Shown: one piece after another, positions 6,271 to 11,951 of the stretch | How the letters are laid out: the number at the start of each line of letters is the position of its first letter | Numbering within the stretch: the first letter of the stretch is position 1 | Assembly: GCA_035519355.1 (NCBI GenBank) | Contig: DATIWM010000347.1 | Location: 1-11,951 of the forward strand | Direction of reading: 5' to 3' | Source: DAOMFB01 sp035519355 | GTDB lineage: Bacteria > Acidobacteriota > Thermoanaerobaculia > UBA5066 | DNA: 11,951 bases | Notes under the pieces: model-generated | Database searches by the model: none | What the model was told of the DNA's origin: nothing | The model's input: the letters and a program-made list of their open reading frames with translations, nothing else | Program-made: the position numbers and the translations under genes

Positions 6271-6921
6271 GTGCGGGACGTCGTCCTCGGGATGTCCGAC
6301 GGCCTCACCGTTCCGTTCGCCCTCGCCGCGGGACTCTCCGGCGCCGTCGCCAGCGCCCGCCTGATCCTCATCGCGGGAGCGGCGGAACTCGCCGCCGGCG
6401 CCATCGCGATGGGTCTCGGCGGCTACCTCGCCGCCCGAAGCGAAGCCGACACCTACCGGAGCGAGCTGAAGCGCGAATACGACGAGGTGCTCGACATCCC
6501 GCAGGAGGAGCGCGACGAGGTCCGGAAGATCTTCGCGTCGTGGGGCCTCGAGGGCGAGACGCTCGAGGCCGCCACCGCCGCGATCTGCGCCGAGCCGAAG
6601 CGCTGGGTCGACTTCATGATGCGCGAGGAGCTGAAGCTCTCGGAGCCGGACCCGGGCCGCGCGCGCCTCTCCGCCCTGACGATCGGCGGGGCGTACGTCG
6701 CCGGAGGCGCCATTCCCCTCGCCCCCTATCTCTTTCCGGTCCCCGTCCTGACGGCGCTCGGGGTCTCCTGTCTCGTGACGCTGACGGCGCTCGCGATCTT
6801 CGGGTCGGTGAAGGGGCGGCTGACGGGGCGCCCGCCGCTCAGCGAGGCGCTCCGGACGGTTTTCGTCGGCGCCCTCGCCTCCGGCGCGGCCTTCGCTCTC
6901 GCGAAGCTGATCACGGGCTGA
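6271..6921 (+). CDS. VIT1/CCC1-family membrane transporter, likely iron or manganese
   Basis: 216 residues from GTG 6271. The family moves Fe2+ or Mn2+ across membranes, often by proton antiport. VVLGMSDGLTVPFALAAGLSG (helix 1, conserved SDG) and LAAGAIAMGLGGYLAARSEAD (helix 2) are hallmark motifs. A charged cytoplasmic segment of about 58-130 with many Glu residues, including RWVDFMMREELKL at 111-123, matches the metal-binding insert. Three more helices follow (about 134-154, 159-180, 193-213). Family resemblance continues upstream of the GTG: bases 6241-6270 in frame encode AEQHFKGSET, matching the HFxGSExVRD start common in this subgroup. No ATG, GTG or TTG lies between the dehydrogenase stop and 6271, only a CTG at 6217 overlapping that stop as CTGA. 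AAGGG at 6258-6262 could serve the GTG. Either start is possible; the family call is firm. Confidence 0.9.
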   Translation: MRDVVLGMSDGLTVPFALAAGLSGAVASARLILIAGAAELAAGAIAMGLGGYLAARSEADTYRSELKREYDEVLDIPQEERDEVRKIFASWGLEGETLEAATAAICAEPKRWVDFMMREELKLSEPDPGRARLSALTIGGAYVAGGAIPLAPYLFPVPVLTALGVSCLVTLTALAIFGSVKGRLTGRPPLSEALRTVFVGALASGAAFALAKLITG

Positions 6922-6941
6922 TCCGGAAGACGGCCGGTCAG
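6918..6941. terminator. hairpin spanning two convergent stop codons
   Basis: CTGA-T-CCGG (6918-6926) pairs with CCGGTCAG (6934-6941) as an 8-bp stem with one bulged T and a 7-base loop. The TGA stop of the transporter and the TGA stop of the minus-strand gene both lie inside the stem. It may act in both directions. It lacks a T-run, so termination strength is uncertain. Confidence 0.35.
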
Positions 6942-7273
6942 CGCCGCGGCGCCTCGACCTCGGCGACCGGGAGGAGGATTGCGCGGGAGAGCCGGACGGA
7001 AGGTCCGAAGCGGGCCGTCTGGTCGGCCCGGAGCCGCTTCACAGGGTCGCCCGAAAGGTAAGCCTGGAGAGCTTCGCGGGAGACCATCTCGTAGAGAATC
7101 CAGTAGGCGATCCACCCGTCGGGCGAGATCCCCTCTTCCAGGCGGTATTTCGCGGCCCGGACGAAGCCGGGCTCGGCGAGGACCTCGGGAATGTGGTGCG
7201 TCGTGTTCCAGTCGTCCCAGGCCCGCTCGGCCTCGGGCGCCACCTCGACCTTCACGAGGTAGACCGTCCGCAT
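6938..7273 (-). CDS. small DUF4286-like dimeric alpha/beta-barrel protein
   Basis: This 111-residue soluble protein starts VYLVKVEVAPEAERAWDDW and contains HHIPEVLAEPGFVRAAKYR, which resembles the DUF4286 group of ferredoxin-like, dimeric alpha/beta-barrel proteins. Function is unknown. Other small barrel families (EthD-like, antibiotic-monooxygenase-like) cannot be excluded. The ATG at 7273 shares its A with the TGA stop of the upstream SPOR gene (TGATG). A GTG at 7276 would overlap it as GTGA and also fits. An AAGGGA sequence lies 8 bases before the ATG, so translation is probably coupled. It is the last gene of the long minus-strand run and faces the VIT gene tail-to-tail across 16 bp. The assignment as a real gene is strong; the family name is tentative. 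Confidence 0.75.
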   Translation of the reverse strand: MRTVYLVKVEVAPEAERAWDDWNTTHHIPEVLAEPGFVRAAKYRLEEGISPDGWIAYWILYEMVSREALQAYLSGDPVKRLRADQTARFGPSVRLSRAILLPVAEVEAPRR

Positions 7274-8505
7274 CACCGCGGTCCCTTCATCTCGTAGACG
7301 AAGCCCATCCCGGGCGTGTTCCTGGCCGCGAGGGCGGCGCGGAAGGCTCGCGCTTCGTCGGCGCTCCGGAACTCTCCGACGACGACGCGGTACCAGACGC
7401 CCTTCGCGCCGAGGTCCACGGCCACGGCGTGCGCCGGCCGGCCGAGGGAGGCCCCGAGGCGCGCCGCTTCGCCCGCCGCGGTCACACGGTCCTGGTGGGA
7501 CGAGAAGTGCACGATGTAGACGGGCGGACGCCCGGCCCAGTCGGCCGTCGTGAAGACCGCCACGGGACCGCCCGCGGACGGCGCCGCCGGCTTCGCTGCC
7601 GACGGTTTTGCGACCGCGGGTTTCGTCGGCGGTTTCTTCGGCGGAGCGATCGTCGGCGCGGGAGCGTGCGTCGGGACCGGTGTCGGCGCCGGGGCCGCCA
7701 CCGCCGTCGGCGCACTCTCCGAAGGGAGGACGGGCGCCGCCGGAACGTCGATCTTTTTCGGCGTCTCGTTCCGGACGATGCCCGCGGCCGGCGACAAGAG
7801 CTTCAGGACGATCCAGACGACCCCCGCCGCGAGGACCGCGAAGGCCGCCACCGCGAGGAGCCAGAGCCGGCGCCGGGCCGCCTCGTCTCCGGGCTCGGCG
7901 GCAACCAGCTCCTCGTCCAGCTCGCGCATCTCGACGTCGGCCGTCTCGGCGGGACGCGTCGCCGGCTCCGAATCCTCCGGCACCGTCTCGACCGGAAGCG
8001 TCAGCTCGTCGCCTGATCGCGGCCTCTCCGGCGGAAGCGGCGGGGCGACCGGTGGCTCGGGCATCGAGAGGACGGCCCCGGAACTTTCGCCGCCCGGCCG
8101 GTCCCAGCCCAGCTCGGCGCTCGAGGCCGCCGAGAAGGGCGCTTCGGGCGCCTCGTAGAGGGCCGGGAGAACCGGCATCGGCGGCTCGGGAGGCGGTTCC
8201 GACCGCCGCGGCCGCTCCGGCGGCGCCTCGCCGAACAGGTCCGGCTGGTCCGTCGCGCGTGACGGCTCGCGTGTCGCGGTCTTGAGCCGGCTCTGCGCGC
8301 GCGCCACGAGCGCGTCGAGCGGCGCCGACTCGAGTCCCTGCTTGACCCGCGCGAGCTCCTCGACCACGACCTCCCGCGCCACGCGGTAGAGCGTCGCGGA
8401 GTCGGCCGGAACGATCTGACCGAGCGCGCCCGCCACTTCGGAGACGGACGGGAGGATGCGCCGGGCTCCCCCGCGTCCCTCGCCGCCCGGAGGAGACGTG
8501 CTCAC
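7273..8505 (-). CDS. single-pass inner-membrane SPOR-domain protein with SelA-N-like N-terminus
   Basis: 410 residues if started at GTG 8505, which has GGAGGAGG four bases upstream. Layout: residues about 15-78 are helical and soluble (LPSVSEVAG ... VAREVVVEELARVKQGL ... PLDALVARAQSRL), resembling the N-terminal domain of SelA. A Pro/Glu-rich cytoplasmic stretch follows (about 79-210), then one membrane helix at 214-237 preceded by RRRLW. A Pro/Ala/Lys-rich periplasmic linker runs from 250 to 312, and a C-terminal SPOR-like domain from about 326 to 406 (YIVHFSSHQDR ... WYRVVVGEFRSADEARAFRAAL). SPOR domains bind denuded peptidoglycan glycan strands at division sites, so a role in cell division or wall remodelling is plausible. 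An in-frame GTG at 8586, just after a TAACCT element, and a GTG at 8601 are alternative starts adding 27-32 poorly structured residues. The stop overlaps the next gene. Confidence 0.85.
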   Translation of the reverse strand: MSTSPPGGEGRGGARRILPSVSEVAGALGQIVPADSATLYRVAREVVVEELARVKQGLESAPLDALVARAQSRLKTATREPSRATDQPDLFGEAPPERPRRSEPPPEPPMPVLPALYEAPEAPFSAASSAELGWDRPGGESSGAVLSMPEPPVAPPLPPERPRSGDELTLPVETVPEDSEPATRPAETADVEMRELDEELVAAEPGDEAARRRLWLLAVAAFAVLAAGVVWIVLKLLSPAAGIVRNETPKKIDVPAAPVLPSESAPTAVAAPAPTPVPTHAPAPTIAPPKKPPTKPAVAKPSAAKPAAPSAGGPVAVFTTADWAGRPPVYIVHFSSHQDRVTAAGEAARLGASLGRPAHAVAVDLGAKGVWYRVVVGEFRSADEARAFRAALAARNTPGMGFVYEMKGPR

Positions 8506-8509
8506 CGGG

Positions 8510-8517
8510 CCTCCTCC
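8510..8517 (-). promoter_or_regulatory. strong Shine-Dalgarno GGAGGAGG
   Basis: GGAGGAGG on the minus strand with a 4-base spacer to the GTG at 8505. It favours this start for the SPOR protein over the in-frame GTG codons at 8586 and 8601. Confidence 0.65.
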
Positions 8518-8572
8518 GGCCGTCCGCGGCCGACCCGTCGGGTGCCGCTCGCCGACGCTGCGGGAAAAGCCT

Positions 8573-9367
8573 TCACGCGCCCTCACCGCGAAGGTTAGCA
8601 CCCGGAGCGCCGCCCGATGCGCTGATCCCCGACTGGAGGAGACGCCGCGTGGCCGGGTTAGCGGGCCGGGTCAAGACCTGGGCGGGCTCGCCTTCCTCCA
8701 CGATGACCCCGTCGGCGAGGACGGCGACCCGCGTCGCGAAGCGTTCCGTGAACTCCCGGTCGTGCGTCGTGACGAGAAGAGTCCGCCCTTCCGCGCGGAG
8801 GAGCGAGAGCGACGCCCCCAGCTCGCCCCGACGCGCCGGGTCGAGCGAGGCCGTCGGCTCGTCCATCAGGAGGAGCGGCGGGTCCATGGCGAGCGACCGC
8901 GCGATGGCGACCCGCTGCGCCTCGCCTCCCGACAGCTCCCGCGGCAGGGCGCGCGCCCGGCCCCCGACGCCGAGCGAGGAGAGGAGCCCCAGGGCACGCT
9001 CCTCCGCTTCGTCCCGCGGCGTCCCGAGGACGCGGAGCGGCCCGAGCGTCACGTTCTCGAGCGCCGTCAGGTGGTCGAAGAGAAAGTGCTGCTGGAAGAC
9101 CATCCCCACCTGCCGCCGGAGAGCCCGCAGCGCGCCGCCGGACGGGAGGCGGCCCGGGGGAAGCGCCACCCCCCCCACGACGACCTCGCCGTCATCGAAC
9201 GGCGCGAGGCCCGCGACGACCCGGAGGACCGTCGTCTTCCCGGCGCCCGACGGGGCCATCAGCGCGACGAGTTCGCCGCGCGCCACGGCGAGGTCGAGCC
9301 CGAGAAGGACGTCCTGCGCCCCCTGCCGGAGGGCCAGGCCGCGAAGGGAGAGGACCGTCTCGCTCAC
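8573..9367 (-). CDS. amino-acid-type ABC transporter ATPase
   Basis: This 264-residue cytoplasmic ATP-binding subunit powers the importer encoded just upstream. Walker A is APSGAGKTT at 38-46 with Lys44; the first position is Ala instead of the usual Gly, a tolerated variation. The Q-loop lies in VGMVFQQHFLF (Gln92), signature LSGGE at 145-149, Walker B LLLMDEP at 165-171 with catalytic Glu170, D-loop SLDP, and switch His202. All are complete, so it should hydrolyse ATP. The pattern FQQHFLFDHLTALENVTLGP matches the polar amino-acid (GlnQ/ArtP) group. The start GTG at 9367 overlaps the permease stop as GTGA, which implies translational coupling and a one-to-one partnership. The last 20 residues (ISASGGAPGANLRGEGA) are a low-complexity tail. 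The role is firm; the substrate is not known. Confidence 0.95.
   Translation of the reverse strand: MSETVLSLRGLALRQGAQDVLLGLDLAVARGELVALMAPSGAGKTTVLRVVAGLAPFDDGEVVVGGVALPPGRLPSGGALRALRRQVGMVFQQHFLFDHLTALENVTLGPLRVLGTPRDEAEERALGLLSSLGVGGRARALPRELSGGEAQRVAIARSLAMDPPLLLMDEPTASLDPARRGELGASLSLLRAEGRTLLVTTHDREFTERFATRVAVLADGVIVEEGEPAQVLTRPANPATRRLLQSGISASGGAPGANLRGEGA
8592..8597 (-). promoter_or_regulatory. possible internal -10 element before SPOR gene
   Basis: TAACCT on the minus strand, preceded by TGC in extended -10 fashion, lies in the 3' end of the ATPase gene. It is five bases before an in-frame GTG at 8586. It could drive the SPOR and DUF4286-like genes separately from the transporter. 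No -35 is evident, and a chance match inside coding sequence is possible. Confidence 0.3.
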
Positions 9368-10881
9368 GACGTCGGCGCCTTCCAGCGCGCCTCGAGCCGG
9401 CGGGCGAGGCGGGCGAGGGGGAGCGACATCGCGAGGTAGATCCCGGCGCAAAGGGCGCCGGGGACGAGCCAGGACCCCACGTTCACCGCGAAGATGGAGG
9501 TCTGCTTCGTCAGCTCCACGACCGTGATGACGGAGACGAGCGAGGAGTCCTTCAGGAGGGCGACGAAGTCATTCGTCATCGGCGCCAGCGCCAGCCGGAA
9601 GGCCTGGGGCCCCCGGACGAACCGGAGGACCTGCGCCTCGGAGAGTCCGAGCGTCCGCGCCGCCTCGAGCTGTCCCTTCGGAACCGCCTCCATCGCCCCC
9701 CGGTAGATCTCGCTCTCGTAGGCGGCGTAGTTGAGGCCCAGCCCGAGGAGGGCCGCCACGAAGGCCGGCAGCCTCACGAGCGAGGAGAGGCCGAAATAGA
9801 GGACGAAGAGCTGGAGAAGGACGGGCGTCCCCCGCGTCGCCTCGACATAGACGGTCAGGAGAGCTCGAACGATCGGATTTCCGTAGATCCGCCCCGTCGC
9901 CACGAGGGTTCCGAGCGCCACCGCGAGGGCCATGGCGAGACAGGAGAGGGCGAGCGTCAGGAGGGCCGCCGAGAAAAGCGACGGAAGGTAGTTCACGACC
10001 AGCAAGGCCATCGAAGGGCTCCGGGGCGTCGCTCCCGGCCGGGCGGCTCCGGAGAGATCTGGCTCGACCACCGACGACGTCGGTTCGATCAGCCGGTCGA
10101 AGAGCCGCTGCTGCCCCTCGTCCCAGACTCCCCACCTCTCGAAGATCCTCCGCAGCGTCCCGTCGCGCATCCGGTCCCGGAAGATCCCGTCGATCCGGTC
10201 GCGAAGAGCGGCGTTCGCCGGCGCGAGCACCCCGACGTAGTGCCCCACGGCCACGGCCCCCCGCTGGACGACGAGCCCGGCATTCCGGCGGACCGAACGC
10301 TCGGCGAGGATGTGGTCGAGGAGGACGGCGTCCAGCCGTCCGCGGGCGAGATCGGAATACGGGTTCACGTCGTCGTCGTACGAGACGGGCACGACGCCGC
10401 TCTTCTCTCTCGCCGTAAGGAGCAGCTCATAGGCGATCGTCCCACCGAGCGTCCCGACCCGCCGCCCCGCGAGGTCGGCCAGCGTCCAGAAGCGCTCCCG
10501 GTCCCCCTCCCGGACCGTGAGCACCTCGCGAAACTCGAAGTACGGCACGGTGACGGCGAGCGCCGCCCTTCGCCCCGGCGTCTCCTCGATGCCGCCCAAT
10601 CCGATGTCGAAGTCCCCCCGGACGACGGACGCGTCGATGGAGGAGAAGGCGACCTGGACGAACCGGGGCGCTCGCCCCAGCGCACGTGCCAGCTCGGCCG
10701 CGACGTCGACGTCGAAGCCGCGGACCTTCGTGGGGTCGGCCGGGTCGGCCTCCACGATCGGGGCGCCTCCTTCAGCATCCGCGCCCCAGCGGAGCTCGGC
10801 CGGCGGCGGCTCCGCCGACAGCGGGCCGGCGAGTGCCAGGAGAGCGAAAAGCCGGCCGACGCGCCGGCTAGAACGAGCCAA
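9364..10881 (-). CDS. fused substrate-binding protein and permease of an amino-acid ABC importer
   Basis: 505 residues. A signal peptide (RRVGRLFALLALAGPLSAE, 6-24) precedes a type-II periplasmic binding domain (about 30-262) with GFDVDVAAELARALGR at 55-70 and FDIGLGGIEETPGRR at 91-105, whose arginines sit where the ligand carboxylate is normally gripped. A linker (263-295) leads to a HisM/GlnP-type permease with about five helices from 300 on, containing RGTPVLLQLFVLYFG (350-364) and the EAA loop GQLEAARTLGLSEAQ (403-417) that docks the ATPase. The receptor is thus tethered to the channel, as in the GlnPQ type; the complex is probably a homodimer with two ATPases. The start is TTG at 10881, supported by AGGTAGG eight bases upstream and by the signal peptide; it overlaps the psd 3' end by 14 bp. 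The ligand is unknown, most likely a polar amino acid. Confidence 0.93.
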   Translation of the reverse strand: MARSSRRVGRLFALLALAGPLSAEPPPAELRWGADAEGGAPIVEADPADPTKVRGFDVDVAAELARALGRAPRFVQVAFSSIDASVVRGDFDIGLGGIEETPGRRAALAVTVPYFEFREVLTVREGDRERFWTLADLAGRRVGTLGGTIAYELLLTAREKSGVVPVSYDDDVNPYSDLARGRLDAVLLDHILAERSVRRNAGLVVQRGAVAVGHYVGVLAPANAALRDRIDGIFRDRMRDGTLRRIFERWGVWDEGQQRLFDRLIEPTSSVVEPDLSGAARPGATPRSPSMALLVVNYLPSLFSAALLTLALSCLAMALAVALGTLVATGRIYGNPIVRALLTVYVEATRGTPVLLQLFVLYFGLSSLVRLPAFVAALLGLGLNYAAYESEIYRGAMEAVPKGQLEAARTLGLSEAQVLRFVRGPQAFRLALAPMTNDFVALLKDSSLVSVITVVELTKQTSIFAVNVGSWLVPGALCAGIYLAMSLPLARLARRLEARWKAPTS

Positions 10882-11719
10882 GCCGTTCGCCTACCTGGAC
10901 GGGGCCGAGGTCCCGCGAAGGTTTCCAATCGCCTTTTCGCGCGCCTCCGATCAGCAAGACGACGGTCGACCCCAGCTCGAAGACGCCGAGGTCGTCCCCC
11001 GAAGTGCACGCCAGCCGATCAATCGCGAGACGGCCGCGGGACGGGAGGAGGCGGCCGGCGAGCCAGCGCCTGTCGATGACGACTCCGCCGACGTGCGTCG
11101 CCCCGACGAGGACGATGCCGGCCGAAATCCCCTCGCAGGAACCCGACCCCTCGGCGATCCAGTACGCCCGTCGGTTCCGGACGTAGAGCCGCGGCGTCGC
11201 CGCCGTCGACGCGTCGTTAACGGGCCAGAGCTCCCCTTCCACGCGCCCTGCGGCCACGCAACGCCCCGGAAGCGGGACGTGGATCCGGTGGTAGTCCTTC
11301 GGCGCGAGGTAGAGCGTCAGGTAGTGGCCGTTCTCGAAAAGAGGGACGAGCGGGTCGCCGTCCAGCAGCTCGTCGAGGGCGTAAGGAAGCCCCTTGGCCT
11401 GGATCAGCGTGCCGTTCTCGATGCGGCCCCCGGCGATCAGCCGCCCGTCGACCGGCGAGTTGATCCCTCCCGGCGTTTCGGGCGCCTGCGGCCGGAGGCC
11501 CGGCTTCAGCCGCCGCGTGAAGAAGTCGAGGAAGCTCGCGTAGTCGTCGAGAGGGCGGTCCGCCTCCTCGAGATTCGCGCCGTAAGCTCTGGCGAAGCGG
11601 CCGTACAGCCGCGCCCGGAGCGAAACCGGCAGCGTCATCCGCGCAAGCGCCCCGACGGCCGCCGACCCCGCCTTCTTCGGGTAGAGCGAGAGAAGCCTCA
11701 GGGAGAGCGGCAGACCCAT
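10868..11719 (-). CDS. psd: phosphatidylserine decarboxylase proenzyme
   Basis: This 283-residue inner-membrane-associated enzyme makes phosphatidylethanolamine from phosphatidylserine. The proenzyme cuts itself at the LGST motif, here residues 249-252, between Gly250 and Ser251; Ser251 becomes the pyruvoyl group of the small subunit. The Asp of SPVDG (Asp91) and His147 in DYHRIHVP complete the known self-cleavage triad. The large chain would be 250 residues and the small one 33. The length fits the bacterial type I enzyme. The start ATG at 11719 lies 8 bp after a -10-like TACGGT, with no Shine-Dalgarno. No phosphatidylserine synthase gene is in the window. A DUF1499 gene lies 28 bp upstream and the transporter gene overlaps the 3' end, so psd probably shares their transcript. 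The identification is firm. Confidence 0.96.
   Translation of the reverse strand: MGLPLSLRLLSLYPKKAGSAAVGALARMTLPVSLRARLYGRFARAYGANLEEADRPLDDYASFLDFFTRRLKPGLRPQAPETPGGINSPVDGRLIAGGRIENGTLIQAKGLPYALDELLDGDPLVPLFENGHYLTLYLAPKDYHRIHVPLPGRCVAAGRVEGELWPVNDASTAATPRLYVRNRRAYWIAEGSGSCEGISAGIVLVGATHVGGVVIDRRWLAGRLLPSRGRLAIDRLACTSGDDLGVFELGSTVVLLIGGARKGDWKPSRDLGPVQVGERLGSF
10890..10896 (-). promoter_or_regulatory. Shine-Dalgarno-like AGGTAGG for TTG start
   Basis: AGGTAGG on the minus strand inside the psd 3' end, with an 8-base spacer to TTG at 10881. It decides the otherwise unusual TTG start of the fused transporter protein. Confidence 0.55.
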
Positions 11720-11727
11720 CGCCGCGA

Positions 11728-11733
11728 ACCGTA
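11728..11733 (-). promoter_or_regulatory. putative -10 element of psd
   Basis: TACGGT on the minus strand, preceded by TGC (extended -10 pattern), ends 8 bp before the psd ATG. Transcription from it would give an essentially leaderless psd mRNA. It lies in the 28-bp gap after the DUF1499 stop, so psd may have its own promoter as well as read-through. Confidence 0.4.
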
Positions 11734-11747
11734 GCAGATCCGCGGCG

Positions 11748-11951
11748 TCAGGGGCTCTCGGCTGCGAAGGCGCGGGCGATCGTTTTCATCCGCTTCCGGT
11801 TGACGCCGAGATCGGAATGGCCCACGCGCGACGCCGATCGGAACCGGATCTCCTTCGCCGCTTCGTCGAAGAGGAACTCGACGTCGTCCACGAACCGGAA
11901 GAGAGCCGATCGAAACTCGAAGGCGAGGTAGCCGGCCGGTCGTCCTCGAAC
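11748..11951 (-). CDS. DUF1499 domain protein, C-terminal part
   Basis: The minus strand is open from the window edge to a TGA at 11750-11748, giving the last 67 residues of a protein whose start is outside. The sequence YLAFEFRSALFRFVDDVEF, then IRFRSASRVGHSDLGVNRKR, matches the conserved C-terminal half of DUF1499 proteins (FVDDVEF and RSASRxGxSDLGVNRxR blocks). The family's biochemical function is unknown; members are often membrane-attached or periplasmic. The stop lies 28 bp before psd, so the two genes are probably co-transcribed. The family call is confident because the two most diagnostic blocks are intact. The fragment has no catalytic motif that suggests a reaction. Confidence 0.88.
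   Translation of the reverse strand, partial: VRGRPAGYLAFEFRSALFRFVDDVEFLFDEAAKEIRFRSASRVGHSDLGVNRKRMKTIARAFAAESP

Noticed and set aside
6979..8016. 345-codon plus-strand open frame opposite the SPOR and DUF4286-like genes
   Set aside because: Arginine-rich low-complexity translation with no family resemblance. The opposite strand encodes SPOR and barrel proteins with overlapping stop/start signals.
9240..9256. Possible Walker A defect in the ATPase (Ala in place of the first Gly)
   Set aside because: The essential GxGKT core is intact and the first position varies in functional ABC ATPases, so it is not evidence of inactivation.
8456..9527. Long plus-strand open frames opposite the ABC ATPase
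   Set aside because: No motifs, while the minus strand has all ATPase motifs intact.

Overview
This window is about 12 kb of very GC-rich, densely packed bacterial chromosome, with no intergenic gap over about 70 bp. Most genes belong to broadly distributed bacterial families. There is no rRNA, tRNA, CRISPR array, insertion sequence or phage gene. A MalQ-type amylomaltase, a membrane-anchored Hanks-type kinase, phosphatidylserine decarboxylase and a SPOR-domain protein fit a Gram-negative, high-GC lineage such as Acidobacteriota or Myxococcota. That placement is inferred from base composition and gene types, not from a marker gene.

Layout. The plus strand from 1 to 3955 carries the 3' end of a 4-alpha-glucanotransferase gene, a GNAT acetyltransferase, a serine/threonine kinase with a C-terminal membrane anchor, and a polytopic membrane protein resembling GT-C glycosyltransferases. 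The last runs tail-to-tail into, and overlaps by 43 bp, a minus-strand pair (3913-5449): a secreted proline-rich protein with a duplicated domain, followed by an RluA-type pseudouridine synthase. At 5450-5509 a compact divergent promoter separates this pair from a plus-strand pair (5510-6921): a short-chain dehydrogenase and a VIT1/CCC1-type membrane transporter. From 6938 to the end everything is on the minus strand. In transcription order this is a DUF1499 protein (its 5' end lies outside the window), phosphatidylserine decarboxylase, a one-chain substrate-binding/permease amino-acid ABC transporter, its ATPase, a single-pass SPOR protein, and a small DUF4286-like protein. These genes are tightly spaced or overlap, so they probably form one operon.

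How they may work together. The transporter and its ATPase overlap by 4 bp and form a complete importer. The kinase and acetyltransferase are adjacent regulators with no obvious substrate nearby. Psd, DUF1499, the SPOR protein and the GT-C-like protein all point to the envelope.

The points most worth a second look are start signals and domain architecture. AT-rich -10-like hexamers sit 5-18 bp before several starts and suggest leaderless or near-leaderless transcripts. Two genes have no ordinary start codon where their conserved N-termini begin. The kinase lacks the catalytic-loop lysine. The SPOR protein carries an N-terminal segment resembling the N-terminal domain of selenocysteine synthase SelA. 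I did not find a defence system, biosynthetic cluster or mobile element.
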